Positions 12,146 to 63,616 of a stretch of 64,000 nucleotides of DNA are shown one piece after another. The position numbers were made by a program, and so were the translations under genes. Source of the DNA: Babylonia areolata (Eukaryota > Mollusca > Gastropoda > Neogastropoda > Buccinidae); contig NC_134898.1 in assembly GCF_041734735.1 (NCBI RefSeq), positions 50,442,433 through 50,506,432 on the forward strand. The letters run 5' to 3'. The stretch's first letter is position 1; every line of letters starts with the position of its first letter. The notes under the pieces were generated by a model, which made no database searches, was not told the origin of the DNA, and saw only the letters and a program-made list of their open reading frames with translations.

Positions 12146-12394
12146 TCACTCACACACACACACACACACAACAACAACAACAACAACAAAAACTGCACCA
12201 TATTCATCCTCGTCTGTCTGTTGTGTGTCATCAGATATGGTTTTTCTGCAGTATCAATTGTCAGTCCATCATTTAAAAAAAATTTTTTTTTTTTTTGGAG
12301 GGGTGGAAGGGGGGTGGGGGGTGGGGCAGGGGCGGGGGTGTCTTCTCCTCCGCCTCCTTCCTAGAACAGTTTCTTCGAGAAGTGTCTCAGCATG
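11826..12394. other. No gene; CA and CAA microsatellites
   Basis: (CA)n with CACT steps at 12116-12170, a short (CAA)n and a G-rich patch at 12296-12340. No coding similarity seen. Confidence 0.45.
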
Positions 12395-13960
12395 GCCGTG
12401 ATACACTTTGACATTGCTGTCACTATCACTGGCCGCGAAGCCTGCTTTGGTCGTGGTTGCGCTGCACTGCTGAACGCATCACCAGCATTCTTCATTTCTG
12501 GCGGTCTGGGATATGGCCTGAGTTTAGGCAAAGCTCCTCGAGGCTGTCCACTCAGTGATGTTGTCTGCCCACTTCTTTCGCCGTCTGCCTCGTCTCCCTT
12601 TTCCCTACACTTGTTACATGATCAGAATTATAATCTCATTTTCCTTCTTTTTTTTCACTGTGGTCAGTTGGTCTTCACACTGACCAACGCGCTGTCTGAT
12701 GGTTTTTCTGACTTGTTTCATGTGGTCTCTGAAGATGCCAGAGTCCCCTAGGCATCTCCCCCCCACTGTTTAGACCTTTCTCTAAAGCTCTGCTGTAAGA
12801 GTCCGTGACTCGCGTGCAAAACAATAAAACAGAGAACCAGTGCATTTAGCAGCTTAGCTTTGTACGGGATTGGTGTTGGTGTCTCTCCATACGGGCTTCA
12901 GTCTTGCTGGTGCTGTTGCAGTCTGCGAAGCTCTTCCCATTATTTCGGTCTTGGATCCGTCTTCACTGATACTGGCACCGAGGTACTTTCAACTGCTTCA
13001 CTGTTTGCAGCTGTTCAGAGTTTCATTTTCTCGGTGCTGATCTCCATTCCGTACTTGGTTGATGTTTTGTCCAAGCGGTTCATCAGTTCTTCCTCACTGC
13101 CTGCCAGCCCATCAATATCATCAACAAATCGAATATTCGCGATGGCACGTATTCCAGGGCATCAGTCATTATACATTCCAGGAAGACGTTGAAGAACACA
13201 GGAAACAGAAGACAGCCTTGACTGACCCCAACTGACGTGTTGAACCAGTCATCGACAGTTCCTTGAACGAGGACTGCACTGTTGGCTTTTGCGTGCAGCT
13301 GTTTGATGGTGTTGATCAGGTTTAGGCCCATGTTGTATTTCTTCATGGTTGGCTACTGGCATCATGCGACACCCGATAAGATGCTATTTTAAAATCAATG
13401 AAGATATGGCAGGTGTTTTGTTGGTGTTGGCTATATTTTTTCACACAGCACACGAGGGTTGAAACTCTGTTCTGTGCTGCTTCTCCAACTGCGGAATCCA
13501 CCTTGTTCTTCTGCAGTGACTTCTGCCTGAGGTCTGAGTCTAGTCAGGATTAACTAGTTTGAGCATCACTTTGCCTGCATGGCGGATGAGACTGATGGTT
13601 TGGTGATTCTAGTTAGTTGAAAGATGCCTTTTTGGGGGGTAGGATGATAATTGGAGACTTTGTCCATGTTGTTGGCCAGTTTGCCAGATTTTGTTGTAGA
13701 TTCTGGTAATGACTTTGTCCATGTTGCTGGCCAGTTTGCCAGATTTTGTTGTAGATTCTGGTAATGACTTTGTCCATGTTGTAGGTCAGTTTGCCAGATT
13801 TTGTTGTAGATTCTGGTAATGACTTTGTCCATGTTGCTGGCAAGTTTGCCAGATTTTGTTGTAGATTCTGGTAATGACTTTGTCCATGTTGCTGGCCAGT
13901 TTGCCAGATTTTGCTGTAGATTCTGGTAATGACATCTGTCACTGCCTTTCCTCCTTGTTT
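12395..13960 (-). mobile_element. RTE-like LINE relic
   Basis: Read on the minus strand from 13960: ELIKQGGKAVTDVITRIYSK (matching AELIQAGGEAV in the copy at 1760-3007), then an expanded tandem region, EEQGGFRSWRSSTEQ-like sequence with frame breaks, KYNMGLNLINTIKQLHAKAN, SAVLVQGTVDDWFNTSVGVS, QGCLLFPVFFNVFLECIM, a degraded FADDIDGL region and finally a KKWADNITEWT-like C-terminus near 12560. Many frame breaks show an old inactive copy of the same family as the insertion at 1582-3007. Confidence 0.75.
13625..13945 (-). repeat. 55-bp minisatellite inside the LINE relic
   Basis: About five to six units built on tggccagtttgccagatttt and gtagattctggtaatgactt. The unit is LINE coding sequence for the ITRIYNKIWQTG segment. 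Three units equal 165 bases, so the protein pattern recurs every 55 residues in one frame. Confidence 0.85.
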
Positions 13961-14071
13961 TATCAGTTCAGCTGATTAAAGTGCTTGCACACTCTCAACA
14001 CAACCAACACACACACATGAACACACACACTCTCTGAGATGAAAATTCGCTGAAGAGCCAGCGTAGGTCAC

Positions 14072-14077
14072 TTTATT
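14072..14077 (-). promoter_or_regulatory. Candidate distal poly(A) signal AATAAA for the afadin transcript
   Basis: Minus strand AATAAA at 14077-14072 is followed 40-85 bases downstream by a GT-rich stretch (complement of 13993-14035). It lies just before the LINE relic and at the end of a long A/T-rich stretch with few interspersed elements. Several other AATAAA motifs occur nearer the stop codon (for example near 19600, 18590, 17507 and 15843), so usage is unknown. Confidence 0.25.
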
Positions 14078-17000
14078 TCCATGGTGGAAAAAAATGTTGA
14101 AAAATGATATGCTCATATTCAAAATGCTTTAATGCACAATGATAGTTCCAAAGATACTGACTGTCAAAGCCTTTTCCAGATAAAACCTGTCTTACAAAAC
14201 AATAATAATGCCACCAAGAAGTGTGAAAAGAATGGCCAAGACGCTATTAACGTGTCTTCATTTTTACGTATGATATACTTAACATATGATAAAACACCCT
14301 AAATTATGCCTGCAAAATTTCAATATCTTCTTTTATTCATTTATCTGTTATCATTATTATTTTACTTTTTCAACCATCGTGATTTCTCGAATGATGGACA
14401 ACCATTCATCTCGACTAGTCTGAAGTTAAAGTTAACAAAATTTAAAAAACAAACAAACAAACAAACAAACAAACAAAAACAACAAAAAAACCCAGCAATT
14501 GACAAGGCTCACTGTGTTTCAGACGACACTAGTGGGTTTTGCTGGTCTGGTGAGATGGAAGAAAAGCATCATTTCCTTCAACACCACCTAGGTTTATTTC
14601 TTAAACAAGATAAAATCTAATTCCCATTACTTAACCAACCAAACCAAAAAAACAAACAAACAAACAAAAATAAAAAAAAATTGCCTGAACCCACTGTAAC
14701 CAATATCTGCAGTTCCAAAGAAACACTGGATAAAATCAGCAGATGAGAAAGCCTCCTATTTCAAAACCATTGTGTTTACAGAACAATACCCCAGGTTCCA
14801 GTATAATAAGATTTTCAAGATAATCATTCAAATAAAAAAGTAGAGTCATCATCATCACCACCATCACCATCATCATCATTATCATCATATCTTCTGATTA
14901 AACACAAACACTTCTCAATAATGTAGTCACTAATCAATCAATCATTGCTCTACATAATCAGCCAGTATTGTTCTTTAAACAATGAAAACACCGCACTTAT
15001 GTCATATATTAAGATTAACGCTTGTATATTTAGTTTTTAAGACAGGTTTTGAATATGATGTTATGACAAAATGACAGTTTCAGTATTATTCTTCAGTCAA
15101 ACAGACCCTTGTGAAATAAGTATGACAAATGATGCCAGGAAACAGTAAAATAAAATAAACGATTTGTGAGCAAACACTGTAAATGTGGCATCCGCCATAT
15201 TTTGTAAGGCAAATGTGCAATGAGCTTGAAGGCAATACAGTCATTAATACACATGATGTTTTCCAATTATCAAACAGTTTCGGAACAAATTTTCATCAAT
15301 TTCGTCGTTTATATTACTCAAACTGATTTTGTTTCAATTTTCAAATTTAAAAAAAATCATGTTCCTTTATGATTCATAAATAAATTTGCTTATGCCATTT
15401 TCTGATCAATGACAGAACAATATACATACCAGTACACCAACCAATTATGTCTCCATTTATTTCAAACAAGGGAAACCTTTCAATTTAAAAAGAAAAGAAA
15501 AAGAAAAGAAAGAAAAAACAACAAAAATCAAGCAGTAAAATGCACATGAAGTAGCCAAACATATTACATACATTTTGCACACACACTCTCTTGTAATGCT
15601 TTATGTTAATTTGTTTTAATTCAGCACTAACAAAACTTGGTTTCAAAACAGCCAAAAGAGAATAGCAACAAAAACAGGAGGGAAGCAAATGACATCAGGA
15701 ATTTACTCTGAACAACAAAAATCATAACACTTACCGAAAACGCATTACAAAAGATGGAAATCATACAAGTATACATGTTCATAAATATATAAATTAAAAC
15801 AGTACAAATTAACAAAAAATTCAATTTTACAAAAGAACATTTATTACACTACCAGTCTACAAAAATTCATTTTACAAAACAACAAAACAAACACACACAA
15901 AAAAACGTTTGTTACACAACCAATACACCAACCGGACAGAAAGGAAAATGGAACATCTTCATGGCAAGATCGAGTTAAATAAATAAGACTGTCAAGAAGG
16001 AGTTGTGGAAAGGATGCTGTTCGATGCCAAGTCTTGTTATTTTGTTCAGTACCATGTTCTTGTTCACTGTACACCAGCTCCTGATCAGGACCTTTCCATC
16101 AGAACATGAAACACACTATAAACTGCAAAGTATGTGAAACAGACTATAAATTGCAAAGTAAGTGAAACAGGCTATAAATTGCAAACTGCGTGGAACATAC
16201 TTTTAATTGCCAGTCAGGATCAAGGTTCAGTTACAAATAATATAATAATAATTATCATCATCATAAATCAAATGAAAAAATTTGAAAACCAAAATTGCAA
16301 AAAAGACTGTCAAGAGACAACAGCTTGTTTTCTTAACATTTTTTTTTCTATTAAAAAATCACAACCAGGATTATTTTCAATTTCAGAAACAGACTTTAAA
16401 TTGTAAATATATCAAGCTCTTGGGTTCAGTTTGAAATAGGCCAAACAATAACCATAGAAGGGACTGTTGAAAGCCCAAAAATGATTTCTACAATTCTACT
16501 GTTTTCATTCACAACCATTTGATAAACTGTATCACTTTCTTGTCAGGGTATATAAAATTGTTTGCAAGAATGCAATGCACATGTCTTTTCTGCAGAACTT
16601 GACAACCGAGAGCAATTTTTTTTTTGCTGCCATGGGTTCTTTTACATGTGTTAGGTGTTTGCCTTAAATACATCACCTTGAAACCCAATGACTCATGGAC
16701 TTTTTATTTTCAATAAATTAATTTCACCCGTACATAACTTATCTGTCTGTTTATTTTTCTTTCCTTCCTTCTAACCCCATGTCTGTGTGTCCACACAGCT
16801 CATCTGGGTATGTGTGTGCTAACATACTGAGGTTTCCAATTAAAGTGTAAGAAGTTTCTTTCTTTTTTCATCATCATGTTGGTTTTTTTTATGTTTTTTG
16901 TTTGTTTGTTTGTTTTTTGTGAGTGAAGTAATCCAAGTCATAACTCTGTAAGCAATACACAGAGGACAACGCCAATGATATATTTTTCCGACAGTCTTGA

Positions 17001-17579
17001 GCTGCAATTGCAAGTACCCACATGTTGCCAAGCTTGATAACTGATCACAAATCTACAAAGCGTACTGATGACAAAAAAAAAACAACAACAAAAAACAACC
17101 CACCAACGAAAAACAAACAAAAAACCAATCAAATTAACAGAACAGATTTTTACTACACGCTTTGAGCAGGGAAGCAGCAATACATGCCCACCTGCTACAA
17201 ATCTGTAACTCTGAGATGACACCAACAGTAGATTTACCACTGTTTCAGCCCATGGTTTCCAACAAGTTTTGTGCAATTTACTGTTGATGATTGATGTTGA
17301 TGGGGAATAAATTACTTTTAATCGATGCTAAGAAACTGGTGTCAACATGCACATCCAGTCCATGACACCTTGTGTCATTTCAAATGGCTTCAATCACAAC
17401 CACACAATGCACCATGCACAGTCAACTTTTCAGTATATCTCACTGAGCCCAGCACACAGCATGAACTGGACGGCGCCTTGTGGCCACTTCAAAAAATCTT
17501 TTATTAAAGTGCTTTGTTTCCTCCAACTGTGAAACCCGCTTTCAAATGTCTGGGCCAAAGTCTTGTGGTCACTGTGCCC

Positions 17580-18045
17580 CTTCTACGTTGTCCCTTCCAC
17601 TTTGTCCCAAAGTCCACTTCCACTGTATCCCTTCCACTTCCACTGTATCCCTTCCACTTTGTCCCACAGTCCACTTCCACCGTATGCCTTCCACTGTGTC
17701 CCTAAGTCCACTTCCACTGTATCCCTTCCACTTCCACTGTATGCCTTCCACTTTGTCCCAAAGTCCACTTCCACTGCATCCCTTCCACTTTGTCCCTTCC
17801 ACTTCCACTGTATCCCTTCCACTTCCACTGTATCCCTTCCACTTTGTCCCTTCCACTTCCACTGTATCCCTTCCACTTTGTCCCTTCCACTTCCACTGTA
17901 TCCCTTCCACTTTGTCCCTTCCACTTGCACTGTATCCCTCCCACTTTGTCCCAAAGTCCACTTCCACTGTATCCCTTCCACTTTGTCCCAAAGTCCACTT
18001 CCACTGTATCCCTTCCACTTTGTCCCTTCCACTTCCACTGTGCTC
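17580..18045. repeat. Minisatellite of cttccacttccactgtatcc / ctttgtcccaaag words
   Basis: About 465 bases built of two alternating words, cttccacttccactgtatcc and cttccactttgtccc(aaagtc). Frames stay open on both strands only because the units are low in stop triplets. Confidence 0.9.
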
Positions 18046-19667
18046 CTTTCCCGGTCTCATCGCACAAAATGTCTGGAGAAAACCAGCTGTCACCATTTCC
18101 TTTTGCGTGTTTCAGAGACATCATTGGACTGAAGTTGTGATTCAATAAATATGTATTGTTATTGTATTCCTCCACACCCCTAAAGGGACAAAAGGATTAA
18201 ATTTCTTTGAATCTTTCTCTTCACAGACAGAACTGGGATGTGTATCAGAGGTATTTTTATGGTGATGGCTAACAGAATATCATGTATGTTCCGCAGAAAT
18301 GTCATGTTCAAAAAGTGACTGCAGAATCAGATTTACCATCGAATTCCCCCAAATGTTTCATTATTCATGTCTCTTGAGCCAAAATCTTATTTTTCTCATT
18401 GAAAAACTTCAATTGAAGGTGATGTCCGATTCATTTCAAGGTAGCTTGTCAAACGCTGCACATCAGCAAACATGTGTGTAAAGCTCTGTATGGTATGTGA
18501 TCCTTTACTTTAGTGCAGTCATCCGTTAGCCATTTCTGGTCGAGCCCTTGGTGCTGGCTGCTTCACTGTGATCTCTTTCTGAGGATTTATTAACTTTCTT
18601 CCTTTATCTACGGCTTCTAGCAAGGTGTTGTGGGGAGATGCAGCTTGTGATCTGCGGCAAGACGGGAGGCCTGGATTAGCGGGGTGCGGGGCATGTCTGA
18701 AACCCCGTCAAGTCCACCCCCAGCGTGGTCTTCCTCTGGAGCCTGTGATCTTTGTGTTGCAGACTGGCACGGCTGGCTGGCATTCAAGTCAGGTGACACG
18801 TTGGTGCTGGGTGGTTGCAGTGGTTGACAGGTGTAGCGCAAACTGTATTTCTGATGTTGTCGATTCTGATTCAGTCCCTTCTAGTTTTGCCAGTTACTTT
18901 CTGGGGCATGTTCACCAAATCAGCAGGCACTAAATAATGACAGCTTCACAACAGGCTGCTGCTGTTCGTTTTCAAATGAAAACAAAAAACAAACCTACTT
19001 TCTTTACGCTTTCTGTTGCAGTCTATGGAATGCAAACTTCCCAGTGTAAGTTTACTGCAGTTCATGCCAACAGTTCTCCAACTGTGATATTAGTCATGGT
19101 CATCAAGGAAAAATATATGAATTTTCATCAAACTTCCTGCCACTCCTATCACTCTTCATTGCCAGGAACTCTGAAAAGGTAAAACATCAATCCATAATCA
19201 TCCTACAAAACTGAATGAAAAGGTGATCATTTTGAACAAGTCAAAAACTAACTAAAGTGAAACAAACGAAGAAACCAAACCAATATTATTTACAACCTGT
19301 CATTTAAACACACCAAAACAGCATTTAAACAACAAAAGAAGCACTAACCAATAAAGCACTAGGCCAAAACATGACAATAATCATGCACTCTGATGTTTAC
19401 TTGAGATGCTTATACACTGAAAAAGATCAAAAGAAAGAGAGAAAAACAAAGACAGAAACAACAAAACTACAACTAACAGACCATACAACTAACAGACCAT
19501 GCACTGCCCATGAGGGTAAATGACATATGATACGTAACATTATGCAGCTGAAATCACCTACTTTTACCACACTCCTTTCTTTCATTAATTTGTACTTCTA
19601 TTTATTGCAAATATTAATTTTATCTTTGATTCTATCATCCTCACCCTTGCCCCTTCCTCTTCAACCT

Positions 19668-19668
19668 C

Positions 19669-19755
<87 letters not shown>

Positions 19756-19830
19756 GACAATCACCAGTGTGTGTGTTGACAATCACCAGTGTGTGTGTGT
19801 TGACAATCAGCAGTGTGTGTGACAAGACCA
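19668..19830. repeat. poly(A)-TA-TG compound microsatellite plus short tandem repeat
   Basis: (A)n, (TA)n and (TG)n in succession at 19668-19754, then about three copies of ttgacaatcaccagtgtgtg to 19830. A further (TG)n lies at 19919-19948. Confidence 0.85.
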
Positions 19831-19916
19831 ACAGATATTGCTGTCCCTTTCTTTCATCACGCAAGACATTCCCATGGAACTGTGGCTCTGTTCTGCTTGA
19901 CTAAAAAACGATTATG

Positions 19917-19950
<34 letters not shown>

Positions 19951-21464
19951 TATGTTAGAAGTAGTTCCCATTGTGACCTTCATCAATCAACAGAATCAAA
20001 GGTGTATGATACAGGCTTAAGCGTTCAACAAACAGCTCACTGGTCATTATTTCCTCTGAGACCAAATTCTGTCAACCATGTGTCAGTATGCAAGCCTTCC
20101 AAAGTTTCACGAAATGTGTGTATACACTCACATGCATGCAATCTATCTCTTTGGCAGAAAAGCAACTGTAACTGCTGCATGACAGGGGTCAGGGGTGGGG
20201 GGGGGGTATTTTACAGGTAGGAGGCTGAGAAGAATATTCATACATATTTGATTTCAGTCCATTCGTCACGTTTTCCAAACAGCCCAGACACCAAAAAACC
20301 CTCCAATTTTCTGTAGCCCTGTCTGTCTGTCTCTCTGAATGGGGGTGGGTGTGAATGGGAAAGTGCACATGTCATTTTGTGTAGTGAGTGCTGGTGGAGA
20401 AAAAGGTACACATCACTGAATGTACCTGTACATAGTTTAAAAAGAAATGAAACAAAAAGGCCCCAAGACAGCCAGCAATGTCTCTGAAAAATAAAGTAAA
20501 ATAAGTGTCAATTCACAATACCAAAACAGGCTGACTCTGCCACTTGACACACTAATACACAAACACTATTTCAGTGCCTGTGTATGGACAACCAACCAGT
20601 CTCTAGCCTCTCCCTTGAGTCTGGAAACATCAAGATTCCCAATTCCTGGTCAGTCTAAAAAAGTTAATCCATCCTTTCAAACCCTCTTTTGGAACATGGA
20701 AACTGCAGTCACTTCAATGTCTCCACACTCAAGTCTTTAAAAGGTTGAGGTCTGTCTGCAAACACGTTTTGACAGACAATATAAACATAATATGGATATC
20801 ATTCAATGCAGCCGTGCTATCTCTCTCTCTTCGTGTGTGTGTGTGTGTGTGTGAGGAATTTTCAGTGCTGTTTTCAGTGCTGCTGCTGCTGCAACATGAG
20901 AAGTGTTGCAGAAAACAGTGGTATGTCTCATGGTGCTGTGTTCAGTCGACGAAACCAGATCAGCGAAAGGGCTTTGACTGAGTGAAAAATGACAGTCAAC
21001 ATACACAGAGCCAGAAAAAAAACACTTCTCAACAGGTATCTAAACCCATAAAACAAATACAATTCAAACTTTGAAAAGTTAATTTACATACAATATAATA
21101 ATAATATCAATAATAATGATAATAATAATCATAATAAAAATAATAAAGTATATGGCGCTGAATCTTGTGCAGCAGAGACAAATCAAAGTGCTTTCACATC
21201 AGACATTCACACATGCATGTATTATCTTGGATAACAAAAGATGTACATGCAGTGGGTATTTTGGGTTCCACTGTGTCAAAGATAATATGTGTTTCAGTGC
21301 ATTTCAGAAGTGCTATTCAGTCCCAAGATCTGACACATTTCTCTGTTGCAGTCTCCATGTTATACATACTTTCCTGTTACATGCTGTGCAAATACCCTGT
21401 TCTGTATTGATCTTCTGTTTCACTATTCCTCAGCTATGCCAGTCACATCAATGCAACATCCATC

Positions 21465-21765
21465 TTAGGTCTGTTCCACTGCATAACCTCTCTCATTTTC
21501 ATAGGCTTTGTGTCAGTGAGCTTGCCATAGTCTGTTTCTTAAATCTGTTCCACTGCACAACCTCTCTCATTTTCATGGGCTTTGTGTCAAGGAGCTTGTC
21601 ATAGTCTGTTTCTTAAATTGTTCCACTGCACAACCTCTCTCATTTTCATAGGCTTTGTGTCAAGGAGCTTGTCATAGTCTGTTTCTTAAATCTGTTCCAC
21701 TGCACAACCTCTCTCGTTTTCATAGGCTCTGTGTCAAGGAGCCTGTCATAGTCTGTTTCTTGATT
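21465..21765. repeat. Four-unit minisatellite of about 75 bp
   Basis: Four copies of a unit that begins tctgttccactgcacaacct and ends catagtctgtttcttaaa, with a few substitutions and small indels between units. Confidence 0.9.
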
Positions 21766-22528
21766 TGTCCACAACCCTGTCTCTGTAGTCTCTTTCTCCT
21801 TTTGTCCACAGGTAATTGTACACAGTAATATATAAACCCTGTGACTGACAGACAAACAAACAGAAACACACACACACATATACACACCCACACAAATGCA
21901 ACACTGGCAGTGAAAAGAACGAAGACATTTCTGAAGCAAAGGGAGGGAAAGTGCCTGCCATCAGCATGATTCAAATCAAAATCCAAACAAATCTCTCAAC
22001 AAAGCTGGTGAACACTTCAAGAGGAAAACAATGCATGTGTATAAATATGATGCAGGAGCAAAACAAAACAAAACAGGCAAACAATCAATGAGTTAAGATT
22101 TTAAGGATATTACTAACATTAAAAAAAAGTATAAAAAAGATTTTTAAAAAGGCTTAAAGTCTTGTGAATAATTGTCAGTGCAGGTTCTCTGATAATCATT
22201 CCTTATTGTCATGTGCCTTTGATTAAGTTGTTCGAGGAAGTTAATGTTATTACTGAGTACAGACTGTACTGATCAGGTGCTATTTTCAGTTCAGCAAATA
22301 AAAGCACAGATCAAGAGACTCCAGTAAACTGCTGACAGTGAGTGCTGCAGAAAGAAAAAAGAGGGTGTTTTGTTTGTGCATAAATGTGTGCACCCGCCAA
22401 GCATGTGCTTGAATGTTTTACTTCTAATTCTTCAGTTTGGGATCTTCTCACTGAAAATGACAACAAATGAGAAAGAGGGAGGGAAGAATCTGTATACATG
22501 TGTGGAGGGTGTTGGGTGGGGGGGGGGG

Positions 22529-22571
<43 letters not shown>

Positions 22572-22977
22572 GGAGGGATGAGTATGTGTGTGAAGAAGCT
22601 GATTAAAAAAACCCATCACATTACTGTTATCATCATCATCACCATCATTATTATCTATAACATTATCATCATCACTGGATTATGAACACCATACAGCACA
22701 ACCATCTTCCCTTATAAACAAACAGCACTAACACTGAAAGATCGAGCAACAAACATTTCGTTGGTATACTCTTTTCCCCAATATCACTGCACACATTTAT
22801 GCATGGATTACAATTATTCAAGTCAGCACCTGTGCGATATACAATATATATATACATACATATATATATATATATTCATCAGTACCACTGGAGATACAGA
22901 CTTGGGCTTAAACTAATCATTCTGCTAAATAATAAAAAGTCAATGAAATAAAAAAGATTATTAAAAAAAACAAGGTT

Positions 22978-23003
22978 GGGGGTGGGGGGTGGGGGGGGGG
23001 GGC
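22978..23003. repeat. G-rich tract just below the stop codon
   Basis: A run of G interrupted by a few T, giving a C-rich tract in the transcript about 40-65 bases after the stop. Confidence 0.7.
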
Positions 23004-23042
23004 GGTAATAATCCACACCACAGAGGTGAAGGAAGACCTGTG

Positions 23043-61739
<38,697 letters not shown>

Positions 61740-62057
61740 CTGCACACCACCCAACCGGCAACATCATCAACAACCACATACTTATTAGTAAGTTGATTCA
61801 CAGCGGCAGAATTCTGCCATCATCATCAGAAGTAAATATTTCCCACCAGCCACATTCCCCTCCAAACTGCCAAGACACTGAAGTCACAAAAAAAGGGACA
61901 AAGAGATCATTCTTTCACTCACGTTAGGAAAAAAAAAATCTAACCTGGGGTTTGATGTGTTTTGGCAAGATACTAAACATCAGATACATTCATCAGATCA
62001 CCAATTCACAAATGTGCCGAAGCATCAAGCAGCACACTGAACCATTATTGTCGAGAT
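61740..62057. other. Upstream intron, no exon seen
   Basis: The RA2 first half should lie further upstream. No frame here continues it to a donor in phase 0. Confidence 0.5.
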
Positions 62058-62177
62058 GTGCTGACATCAGTGACGGAAATAAAACTCTGCTGGTATGGCC
62101 ACTTAACAAGATCCAATGGCCTTGCTGAAACAGCCCTAAAAGGAACTGCTGAGGGACAGAGAGGGACCGGGGAAATT
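62058..62177 (+). mobile_element. RTE-like LINE fragment, near C-terminus
   Basis: Reads VTEIKLCWYGHLTRSNGLAE then [15 protein letters not shown], matching the common LINE stretch KLRWYGHVTRSSGLAKTILQ. Truncated on both sides, the right side by a (GT)n tract. Confidence 0.65.
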
Positions 62178-62194
62178 TTTTTATATATTTATAT

Positions 62195-62370
62195 GTGTGT
62201 GTGTGCGTGTGTGTGTGTGTGCGTGTGTGTGTGTGTGTGCGCGCGTGTGTTTATGTGTGTGTGTGTGTGCGTGTGTGTGTGTGAGTGTGTGTGTGTGCGC
62301 GCGCGTGCGTGCATGTGTGCGTGTGCGCGCGTGTGTGTGTGTGCGTGTGTGCATGTGTGCGTGTGTGTGA
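62195..62370. repeat. GT/GC microsatellite
   Basis: (GTGT)n with GCGC steps. Confidence 0.93.
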
Positions 62371-62507
62371 ACTGACAACACAGCAGAACAGACAGAAAAC
62401 CAATCTGCAGAGACCCAGACACTGACAGTGACACACAAACAACAGACCTGGATGAATCTGGTTTACGGTTCTGTGCTGTGCCCCAATGACTCTTCACAAA
62501 CAGTTGA

Positions 62508-62650
62508 GGGAGGAGGAGAAGGCAGAGGGGAGGGAGAGGAGGAGGAGGAGGAGGAAGAGGAAGAAGAAAAGGTGTAGGAGGAGGAAGAGGAAGAAGAAGA
62601 AGATAAAGGAAGAAGAGCAAGAAGAGAAAGAGGAAGAAAAAGAAGATGAC
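62508..62650. repeat. Purine-rich (GGA/GAA)n tract
   Basis: About 140 bases almost purely A and G on the plus strand. Confidence 0.9.
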
Positions 62651-63020
62651 AACGAATACAGGAGATGGAAGAAGGAAAACGGGTGTTCACTCATGGATGC
62701 ATGATTTACAGCACACCACTGAATGTCACACACAAGAAGGGCACACAAAACACACCCACACCAGTGCACACACTTCATGCAAGCAAACTGAAACATATCT
62801 GTTGCAAGCACCCACAAACTCACCACAAGTACAAAGTGAAGGGAAAATTGAAACTTACTCAGACAAAATTAGAACAAAAAGAAAAGACCCTTGCATTGTT
62901 GAAAAAAAACAAACAAAAAAACAACAAAAAACTTTCTAGATCTTTGTTTGTTTGTTGTTGTTGTTGTTTTTTCGGGGGCAGTTTACTTTTAATAACTGTA
63001 GAAAAATTGTGTTCATATCC

Positions 63021-63073
<53 letters not shown>

Positions 63074-63255
63074 CAACAACAACAACAAAAAGTCTCTCCC
63101 TCTCTCTCTCTCTGTTTTGTTTTAATATCTGCTCACATCATATTCATTCTTTTATCACGATAATCTTTTATTATGCAACAAAAATATGTTAAAACATTAA
63201 CCCAAGTCATAAGGACCTGATGGCCAATAACATCAGTGTCAAAATGTCAAAACAT

Positions 63256-63286
<31 letters not shown>

Positions 63287-63569
63287 TTCTCTCACCCACT
63301 CACACACACACACACACACCATGGAGAGGGGACAAGACAGTGAAATAAAAAAATTAAAAAAAAATAAAAAAAGGTTCACTGCACAAGTAACGGCACTGCG
63401 GATAGATAGGATAGATACCACCTGACATACAGACGTCATATGTAGCACAAATGCCGGAGTTGTTCCCCCCCCCCCACCTTGCCTCCACCTCCCCTCCCCT
63501 CCCTCCAACTCCCCCTTTTCCCCCATCCACCTTCACCATCCCAGTACATAAACGTTATTATTTGCCAGA

Positions 63570-63616
<47 letters not shown>

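Larger units (their letters stand above)
14080..23042 (-). other. A/T-rich region below the afadin stop, possible long 3' UTR
   Basis: About 9 kb with no convincing coding exon on either strand, many A/T-rich tracts and few LINE or SINE pieces compared with both sides. It could be an unusually long 3' UTR or intergenic sequence; the DNA alone does not decide. It holds microsatellites near 19668, 19921, 20836 and 22530 and the arrays listed separately. A G/C-richer island at 18617-18841 carries a 74-codon minus-strand frame that I do not recognise and do not call. Confidence 0.35.

Noticed and set aside
17480-18175. Frames rich in PLPLYPFHF or VEGIQWKW on either strand
   Set aside because: Direct translation of a minisatellite; no domain, no splice context.
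18617-18841. 74-codon minus-strand frame in a GC-richer island
   Set aside because: No recognised domain, no splice support and no link to afadin; left uncalled.
62463-62826. Ser/Leu-rich minus-strand frames
   Set aside because: Antisense of a GGA/GAA purine tract.
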